Positions 57,393 to 64,000 of a stretch of 64,000 bases of DNA are shown here, piece by piece. The notes beneath the pieces are model-generated. The model did no database searches and was not told the DNA's origin. It was given only the letters and a program-made list of their open reading frames with translations. Numbering within the stretch: position 1 is the first letter of the stretch; every line of letters begins with the position of its first letter. This DNA comes from Tetracentron sinense. Taxonomy: Eukaryota > Streptophyta > Magnoliopsida > Trochodendrales > Trochodendraceae. The position numbers were made by a program, and so were the translations under genes. Location of the stretch: assembly GCA_015143295.1 (NCBI GenBank), contig CM026568.1, forward strand, positions 32,372,441 to 32,436,440, given 5' to 3'.

Positions 57393-59492
57393 ATGGCCTT
57401 TACTCTTCCCTTCTTTTCCGCCAAAACCTTATTAACCACCACAACCACCATCACCCAATTCCCCGAGAACCCCAAAACCCTAATTTTAGAGCAATGCAAA
57501 ACCATCAAAGATCTCAACCAAATCCACGCCCATGTCATTAAAACTGGCCTACTTGTGAACCCCACAATTGCCGAAAACCTCCTCGAATCTTCAGCTATCC
57601 TTCTTCCCGGAAGCATGGACTATGCCCTTGCCATTTTCCGTAGCATCGATGAACCCAATCCCGCCGCTTATAACATCTTGATTAGGGGCTTTACCTTGAA
57701 GCAATCCCCTCGAGAAGCTGTTTTGCTCTTCAAGGAAATGCGAGAGAATTCGGTAGAGCCCGACAAATACACTTTTCCGTGCATTTTGAAAGCTTGCTCT
57801 AGACTGCAAGCCTTGAAAGAAGGGGAAGAAATCCATGCTCAGATTGTGAAATTTGGTTTTGGAACTCATGGGTTTGTTGAGAACACTTTGATTCATATGT
57901 ATGCTAATTGTGGGAAGGTTGAAGTTGCTCGCCGGGTGTTTGATGATATGTCGAAGAGGGGAGTTATTACTTGGAACTCCATGTTTGCGGGGTACACTAA
58001 GAGTGGGAATTGGGACGAGGTCGTGAAATTGTTTCATAAAATGCAAGAATCAGGTGTGGTGTTTGACGAAGTCACAATGATTTGTGTTCTGACGGCTTGT
58101 GGGAGATTGGGGGATTTGGAATTGGGGGAGTGGATAAATGAGTACATTGATATGAATGGGTTAAAGGGGAATCTCAATTTGATAACTTCTCTTGTAGATA
58201 TGTATGCAAAATGTGGTCGGCTGGATACTGCACGAAGGTTATTTGACGAAATGCCTCGACGAGATGTTGTTGCATGGAGTGCCATGATCTCTGGTTGTAG
58301 TCAATCAGGCCAATGTAGGGAAGCACTTGCTTTGTTCCATGAGATGCAAAAGGTGAAAGTGGACCCCAACGAGATTACTATGGTCAGTGTGCTTTCTGCT
58401 TGTGCTGTCCTGGGAGCTCTTGAAACGGGTAAATGGGTCCACTTCTTTATAAAGAAGAAGAAGATGAAGCTCACAGTTACCCTTGGGACTGCACTGATGG
58501 ACTTCTATGCAAAATGTGGGTCTATTGAGAATTCGCTCGAAGTGTTTGAGCAGATGCCCCTGAAAAATGTTTTGTCTTGGACGGTGCTAATCCAAGGCCT
58601 TGCTAGTAATGGAGAAGGAAGAAAGGCTCTTGAGTTCTTCTCTTTAATGCGGGGAAAGAATATTGAACCAAATGATGTGACTTTCATTGGTGTACTTTCC
58701 GCTTGTAGTCACACAGGTCTGGTCGATGACGGTCGGAACTTTTTTGTTAGCATGACTATAGAATTTGGTATTGAACCAAGGATAGAGCACTACGGTTGCA
58801 TGGTTGATATTCTTGGTCGAGCCGGTATGATTGAAGAGGCATATCAGTTCATAAAGAACATGCCAATCAAACCTAATGCTATTATTTGGAGAACACTGTT
58901 GGCTTCTTGTAGGGTTCATAAAAATATTGAAATTGCAGAAGAATCGTTACAGCACCTAGTTAGACTGGAGCCCACACATAGTGGGGATTATATACTTCTA
59001 TCAAATACTTACGCATCGTTGGGTAGGTGGGAGGATGCATTAAGGGTGAGGAGTCAGATGAAGGAGAAGGGAATTAAAAAGACACCAGGGTGTAGCTTGA
59101 TCGAGTTGGATGGAGTAATTCATGAGTTTTTTGCCGAAGACAATTCACATCCACACTTGAAGGAGATTTATAATGCAACTGAAAACATGATGAAACGAAT
59201 CAAGTCAGCTGGCTATGTACCCAACACAGCAGAGGCGAGACTAGATGCAGAGGAAGATGATAAAGAAGCATCAGTGTCTCACCATAGTGAGAAGTTGGCC
59301 ATTGCCTTTGGTCTTATCAGAACTTCACCTGGAATTACTATTAGGATATCAAAGAACCTCAGAGTGTGTACTGACTGCCACACTGCGACTAAGATGATAT
59401 CAAAGGTTTTCAATAGAGAAATTGTTGTCAGGGATCGCAACCGCTTCCATCACTTCAAAGAGGGCTCTTGTTCTTGTAATGACTTCTGGTAA
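57393..59492 (+). CDS. PLS-class pentatricopeptide repeat protein with E and DYW domains
   Basis: An intronless frame of 699 residues from the ATG at 57393 (the frame is open further up but without an ATG). The N-terminus MAFTLPFFSAKTLL with many Ser/Thr and no early acids suits an organelle transit peptide. From about residue 75 to 515 run P, L and S motifs (for example PNPAAYNILIRGF, PDKYTFPCILKAC, NTLIHMYANCGKVEVARRVFDDM, DVVAWSAMISG). E motifs follow to about 600, then the DYW cytidine-deaminase-like domain with HSEKLA, CTDCHTATKMIS, HHFKEGSCSCNDFW. Known role: site-specific C-to-U RNA editing in chloroplasts or mitochondria. The zinc-binding HxE and CxxCH residues are present; the last triplet is DFW rather than DYW. 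Target site not deducible. Confidence 0.95.
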   Translation: MAFTLPFFSAKTLLTTTTTITQFPENPKTLILEQCKTIKDLNQIHAHVIKTGLLVNPTIAENLLESSAILLPGSMDYALAIFRSIDEPNPAAYNILIRGFTLKQSPREAVLLFKEMRENSVEPDKYTFPCILKACSRLQALKEGEEIHAQIVKFGFGTHGFVENTLIHMYANCGKVEVARRVFDDMSKRGVITWNSMFAGYTKSGNWDEVVKLFHKMQESGVVFDEVTMICVLTACGRLGDLELGEWINEYIDMNGLKGNLNLITSLVDMYAKCGRLDTARRLFDEMPRRDVVAWSAMISGCSQSGQCREALALFHEMQKVKVDPNEITMVSVLSACAVLGALETGKWVHFFIKKKKMKLTVTLGTALMDFYAKCGSIENSLEVFEQMPLKNVLSWTVLIQGLASNGEGRKALEFFSLMRGKNIEPNDVTFIGVLSACSHTGLVDDGRNFFVSMTIEFGIEPRIEHYGCMVDILGRAGMIEEAYQFIKNMPIKPNAIIWRTLLASCRVHKNIEIAEESLQHLVRLEPTHSGDYILLSNTYASLGRWEDALRVRSQMKEKGIKKTPGCSLIELDGVIHEFFAEDNSHPHLKEIYNATENMMKRIKSAGYVPNTAEARLDAEEDDKEASVSHHSEKLAIAFGLIRTSPGITIRISKNLRVCTDCHTATKMISKVFNREIVVRDRNRFHHFKEGSCSCNDFW

Positions 59493-59573
59493 GCCCACCT
59501 TCGATCGCAACCGCTTCCATCATTTCAAAGAGGGCTCTTGTTCTTGTAATGACTTCTGGTAAGCCCACCTTCG
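59434..59573 (+). repeat. 70-bp tandem duplication across the PPR stop codon
   Basis: 59434-59503 and 59504-59573 are identical save for one C/T difference. Copy 1 holds the last 56 bp of coding sequence plus the TAA; copy 2 lies in the 3' UTR. Confidence 0.97.
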
Positions 59574-61098
59574 AAGAATTCTATAGCCAATCTGGTGATT
59601 TCATATACCAAAAATCAATGTGATTGGATGATTGAAACCATCTAGTTTGTCACCTTCTTTTGGATGGTCAGAAAATAAAATGGCACAGTCAAGCAATATA
59701 GCAATAGAAGGGGAGGTGGTTATTATTAGAGATAGTTTAGAGAATACAAAGTGGTGTAATAAGATGAGATGAGGTAACTGTATCTCATCCAAGTAGTTGC
59801 GGTTGCCGGAGGGTATTAAAGATAGTTTAGAGAATTAGAGTAGTGTAATAAGATGAGATGATCTCATGTCTAGTTAGATTTGAATTTTGAAAAAGATTAT
59901 GATCAACTCTCTATGGGGTCATTATAAATCATCCAAGTTATTCTCAATAAATCTCTTTTCTATCACTTATGATTGTAATTGAGTCAAGACATTAGCATAG
60001 AAGAACTCCTAGGTGGTGGTTGGGTCGAGACTCCTTGCCAACTAATGTCACTTATGCTGTGATGTGGATGGACGTCCTTTAGAAGTATTGTCTGGTGCCT
60101 AAATGTCTTCTGTTTAACATTGACTTCGAATTGTCCGAGTTGACCTGATAGGCTTTTTCTATATTGATCAGAACTTGATTTTTGTTAGCCTCAGTTACTT
60201 CCTGGCAACTTTGAATTTTTTTTTTTTAGAAATATTTAAATTCAAGAAATTTATGACATTATATTTCTAGACAGGAAAATGAAAAAAAGAAAAGGAAAAA
60301 AGGAACTGTAGCAGTGATCTTGTGTACTACTACCCCATTCAATTTGTAGGCCCTCCTGTGTCCTAACCTTGCTGATGTGAAACATTATCTGGTCAAAACA
60401 ATCTTAGCCATCCAATTGGAAAAAAGAATTGAATTTTGTAACTGGGGCTCTAGCACTCCTCATGTTGAAAATGTCAATCCCACATAAGGGTCATGTGATT
60501 TGGAGGACTCTGGAGAAACATGAAGGATTTAGACTGGCATGGCATGTTACTTTCTCTCCAGTCTCATATTTTATAGAAAAAACGGTGAAGCATTTCATCT
60601 CTCTCAAAGAGAAGCAAAAGTTGCAAAGGCACATGAGATGTTTTGGGAAAGCAAAGCGAGTGAACCATGCATGATGAACTGTTAGTTAATCATCAAGGTG
60701 TCGTATCCTCATCGGACCGTTAAGGGACAAACTTAGCAGATTATAAGTTGTGGGGTCTACATAATTAATGATTTAAGAAACGGTAAAAGAGTCATGTAGT
60801 GGGACAGGTTGTTTGAGAGTTTTGTCACATTTTTCTTTGTTTGAGTTGACGTGTCCTTGCAGACCCAAGTAAGCCCAACTTAGTCAAGTCTACGACCATC
60901 GACGTTGTGCTCTAGGTGCCACTTTTGTATCATTCAATACCTAGTTAGCTGTAGGGCGTGTGTGTGCGTGCTGTGTGTTGGGTGTGTGTGGTTAATTAAA
61001 ATTATGAACGAAAAAAAAAAAATGCATAGTTGGGTCTTACAGTGTGACTAACCGAAGAAGATAAGCTGTAACAATTACATGTTTTCAAGTCCAAATGG
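59574..61098. other. Spacer without recognised gene
   Basis: GATAGTTTAGAGAAT-AGTGGTGTAATAAGATGAGATG occurs twice in part (59729-59771 and 59818-59862), a short diverged duplication. A (TG)-rich stretch lies at 60957-60990. No gene supported. Confidence 0.5.
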
Positions 61099-61274
61099 GG
61101 AAGCATCGCTTGCCCCATCGGTAGTGTGTGCTAGTCATCATTCCATTGATCCGGGTTTCACTCCCAAGAAAGTATGAATGTTGTCATCTTCACCCGCCCA
61201 TGACTTAGAACATATACTAACATACTAGCTGGAGTTGCGACCTAACCTTGTATCTCTCACCCGAAAAAAAAAAA
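61099..61274 (+). mobile_element. tRNA-derived SINE with target duplication
   Basis: Head with GCCCCATCGGTAGTG (A box-like) and GATCCGGGTTTCACTCC (B box-like), 3' module AGTTGCGACCTAACC and TCTCTCACC, then a poly-A tail. Flanked by TCCAAATGG (61090-61098 and 61275-61283). Same family as those at 33 and 44 kb. Confidence 0.8.
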
Positions 61275-61283
61275 TCCAAATGG

Positions 61284-61780
61284 AAATTAAATAAATAAAT
61301 AAGTATTTCTTCTATAGTTGAAAAGGATGAAACCCAGGATTTTAGTTTAGATTATTTAATGCAGAAATACAAATGGAGAAAAAGAGTTTGGGAAGATAAA
61401 AAAAACACTTTGGGCAACCTGGAAAAGAGAAGACGAGGACAAATGAAGGCATCCATTCTGTTAGTTGCGGTGGATGACATGAAGGTGAGAACCTTAAGAT
61501 CCAGTGGATAAAGTTCAGTAGATCTCTTAGGCAAGAAATCTAACTGTTTAGATCAACAAACCAATCCAATTTGTTGACATTTTTTTCTTTTTTTAAGGTA
61601 TATATGCATCACAAGTTCACAACCACATCTCCTTCCATACACGTGGGACCATCCAATTGGTGGCCTACCTCTTTGTATCCGGCGACCCGAGTATCTTAAC
61701 CTTTGATCTAAAGCTAATAGATTTTTTTTTGTGGTTGTTCTTGGTATTGGACATGGTTATGGTTAACTGATTAGTTAACG
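61284..61780. other. Spacer without recognised features
   Basis: AT-rich sequence; no gene or clear repeat seen. Confidence 0.45.
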
Positions 61781-61996
61781 TCTGTTGGCGCCACTTGGGT
61801 TACGGTTGAGTAGGCCGCACGCCAGAACACCAAGGAAAATTTCTTTCAATCTGTCGGGAGTTAGCTTCTCAGGGACTACACATGGGACCAGGGGCTGAAC
61901 CCCCCCTCCCCCGGGGGAAATTTTGGGAGAAAAAAATTACTTTAGTATTTATAGCCTAGGAGAGGGGAGCCAAGGGGACTAGGGTTTTAGTCCCCT
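61781..61996 (-). mobile_element. Possible LTR fragment of a second element
   Basis: On the minus strand a TATA box (GGCTATAAATAC, near 61950) precedes a C/G-rich leader and an end reading GTGGCGCCAACA near 61790, like an LTR 3' end. It abuts the chromovirus LTR, suggesting that element landed in an older LTR. Borders unproven. Confidence 0.35.
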
Positions 61997-62451
61997 TGTC
62001 ACGGGCAATTTACGTTGTTAGGCAAATCACGTGCGGCACTTGATCAATCCGTCGATCAAGTCAGTCTGTTCGGTCAATTACCTAAGAAACAAAAGTAAAG
62101 CACACCACAATACATAAGAAAGAAGCAAAGATCAATAATATTGCATAAAGGGAAAAGTTACAAGACACTATACATGTACTGGAAATAAAAGACACTAGGG
62201 GAGTAGGTGATCAAAGATGGTGTAAAAACAACCCACTCAAGTGAACTACCACCTCCCCTATAAGGTGAACGATAAACCTTTTACAAGTTAGCAGAAGGAA
62301 ACATCTTATGTGCTGGTAGAGTCATACTCCCTTATTACAAAAATGTCATTAAGACTTTGATGACTAAACTACCATTTAACAAAAGATAAAAAGACACAAA
62401 TAGTGTCACTACTAAGGCCATGCAAACATTGCTGCACGAATGACCGTGACA
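61997..62451 (-). repeat. 3' LTR of the minus-strand chromovirus
   Basis: About 455 bp between TGTCACGGTCATTCGTGC and AATTGCCCGTGACA on the minus strand, adjacent to a polypurine tract. Shares its ends and AAGGCCATG/CATGGCC-type early sequence with the 37 kb LTRs. Confidence 0.8.
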
Positions 62452-62660
62452 CACTCCCCCACTTGTTAAGTTGACGCTCTCGTCGACTTGCTCGCTAAGT
62501 ATTTTTCAATCTTACTTGCGAAAGGGAGAAAGGTGACGTCTAGTTCCCAACTAGTTTCGGCGTCGGATAGCCATTTCCATATTAATAAATACTCTATATG
62601 CACGGGCTTGGTCGGTGAGGCTTGGATATGACGATCTGCAACAATACGCTCAACTTTTCT

Positions 62661-62930
62661 TTATGGTACGGTTGTTACGATAATTGTAGACCGGTTTGGA
62701 GTGTTGTGAGTGGGGTCTTCCTTGTCTGCATTATACGGCTTTAACACACTGACATAGAAGATCGGGTGATATCTACGAAGTAACTCGGACAGTTTCACCT
62801 TGTAAGAGACTTTTCCCACATTTTCAGTAATAGGAAATGGTCCTTCGTACTTGTGAACTAAGCTTCTGTTGTCTTTACGAAAGAACTTCAAGTTATTCGG
62901 ATTTAACTTTATCAGCACTAAATCTCCCAC
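62661..62930 (-). pseudogene. Integrase C-terminal piece
   Basis: Reads GDLVLIKLNPNNLKFF, then KYEGPFPITENVGKVSYKVK and HPIFYVSVLKPY, the GPY/F block of chromovirus integrase. Fossil. Confidence 0.88.
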
Positions 62931-63170
62931 CTTGAACTTATCTTACCTTCGCTTGGAATCCGTAAATTTCTTCGTTTTTCTAGCGGCTTTCTCAAGGTAT
63001 GCTCGGGCAATATCCGCATTTTTGTTCCAATCTTTGGCAAACTTGTAGACGCTGGGGCTGGTTCTTTGATAACCGACAACGATTGTATAAGGCATTAGTG
63101 GTTGTTGCCCGGTTACTAGCTCGAATGAGTTCTTGTTTAACGAAGAGTTTTATTGTAAGTTAAAGCAAAA

Positions 63171-63610
63171 TTAAGCGACATCGAGCAAGTTCACCCAATT
63201 CTTCTGATTAGTATTGACAAAGTGCCGAAGGTATTCTTCAAGAAGAGCGTTAAAACGTTCAGTTTGGCCATCAGTCTGAGGATGACTACTTGTTGAGAAG
63301 TTGAGCTTGGTCCCAAGAAGTTTGAACCATTCTGACCAAAACTTTTCCGTGAATCTTGAGTCCCTGTCGCTCACAATGTTCTGAGGCACACCCCAAAATT
63401 TCATCACATTCTTCATGAACAAGTAGGCTGCTTCCTCTGCTGAACAGTGCAATGGTGAGAGGATGAAAAGAATCTGTCAATCACCACTAGGATCGATCCA
63501 AACTCCCCCACTTTTGGAAAGGCCGAGATGAAGTCTATAGAGACACTCTCCCATGCTCTCCTAGGGATAGGTAATGGCTTCAAGAGCCCAAGAGGCCTAT
63601 TCTTTTCCAC
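63171..63610 (-). pseudogene. Integrase catalytic core pieces
   Basis: Pieces show PRRAWESVSIDFISAFPK and SILVVIDRF (first acidic block), NIVSDRDSRFTEKFW (second) and SSHPQTDGQTERFN (third). Typical chromovirus integrase core; broken. Fossil. Confidence 0.9.
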
Positions 63611-63712
63611 CTTATCTTATTGGCACACAAGGCAAGTCTTCACATATTCTGCAACATCATCTTGCATACGAGGCCAGTAGTGATCTCGTTTTAGCAAGGC
63701 AAATGTGCGGTG

Positions 63713-63937
63713 CTATCCTTGATGGTCTACCCAAATAGTATCATGACACTCTTTTATAAGATCCTTCATGAGGTCCCCTATTCTTGGGACAAAGATGCGA
63801 CTTCCTTTTGTGTAAAGAAGTCCGTCGTTGATCCAGAAACGACGAATCTTGCCACTTTCAACTAGTGGCCAAATTACCTTAACCTGATGATCGGTCTTCA
63901 ACCCTTCACAGATCTTATCATGCAAGGTAGACTGCAC
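63713..63937 (-). pseudogene. Pol piece before the integrase core
   Basis: Contains RRFWINDGLLYTKGSRIFVP and KECHDTIWVDHQG, the start of the integrase HHCC zinc-finger region. Fossil. Confidence 0.8.
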
Positions 63938-64000
63938 TCGTTACACACTCCTATGCATCACCTTCTTTAGGACCGCAAGTTCCGCTTTACGACTTAAGGC

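Larger units (their letters stand above)
61997..64000 (-). mobile_element. Ty3/gypsy chromovirus, minus strand, 3' part
   Basis: On the minus strand: integrase zinc finger and core pieces (63937-63171), integrase tail (62930-62661), chromodomain (about 62620-62470, EYLLIWKWLSDAETSWEL), purine tract AAGTGGGGGAG (62464-62454) and the 3' LTR (62451-61997, TGTCACGGTC...CCCGTGACA). Ends, purine tract and chromodomain tail match the element at 37203-39193. The 5' part lies beyond the window. It is broken, with several interruptions in the coding part. Confidence 0.9.

Noticed and set aside
57591-58046. 151-residue frame antisense to the PPR gene
   Set aside because: Mirror of the PPR coding sequence with no motif of its own.
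60429-60674. 81-residue frame with a basic C-terminus
   Set aside because: No signal peptide, no known peptide motif and no neighbouring exon; chance frame likely.

Overview
This is nuclear DNA from a flowering plant. The evidence is spliced genes with GT-AG introns and clear plant families (Raf-like kinase, NPH3/BTB protein, SOG1-clade NAC factor, DYW-type PPR protein, plant serine-rich small protein). A plant-type tRNA-Asp, long AT-rich spacers and a dense load of plant transposons agree. The repeats do not look grass-like; a non-grass angiosperm is likely, but the species cannot be read from the sequence.

Layout. 1-4628: 3' part of a Ty3/gypsy element of the Tat lineage (RNase H and integrase pieces, a 14-bp tandem array, antisense ORFs, 3' LTR). 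4629-16600: gene-free, with several foldback/MITE elements, including a 1.56 kb inverted-repeat element holding six ~145-bp tandem units. 17321-23636: six-exon Raf-like kinase with a 4.1 kb third intron that carries a Mutator-type MITE. 24256-24327: tRNA-Asp(GTC), minus strand. 25448-25705: small serine-rich protein. 26807-29067: four-exon NPH3/BTB gene, minus strand, closest in memory to Arabidopsis At1g67900. 29100-48150: 19 kb of repeats, with a solo LTR that splits an older tandem duplication, SINEs, two Tourist-like MITEs, a two-LTR chromovirus remnant, and a hAT element (8-bp target duplication) that has swallowed a 4.3 kb Helitron, itself holding a SINE and a second Helitron. 48193-56208: six-exon SOG1-clade NAC gene whose introns hold a LINE remnant, a MITE and local repeats. 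57393-59492: intronless DYW-type PPR gene whose last 70 bp are tandemly duplicated past the stop codon. 59574-64000: spacer, a SINE, and the end of a minus-strand chromovirus of the same family as the one at 37-39 kb.

The host genes are not an operon or cluster; each stands alone. They cover MAPKKK-type signalling, auxin/phototropism-type BTB adaptors, DNA-damage transcription and organelle RNA editing. No new enzyme system was found. The most interesting signals are structural: a 23-bp-period palindrome array in the Tat LTR, the nested hAT/Helitron stack with exact boundaries, the TIR-flanked tandem array, and a SOG1-clade protein with only two SQ sites plus an upstream ORF that overlaps its start.
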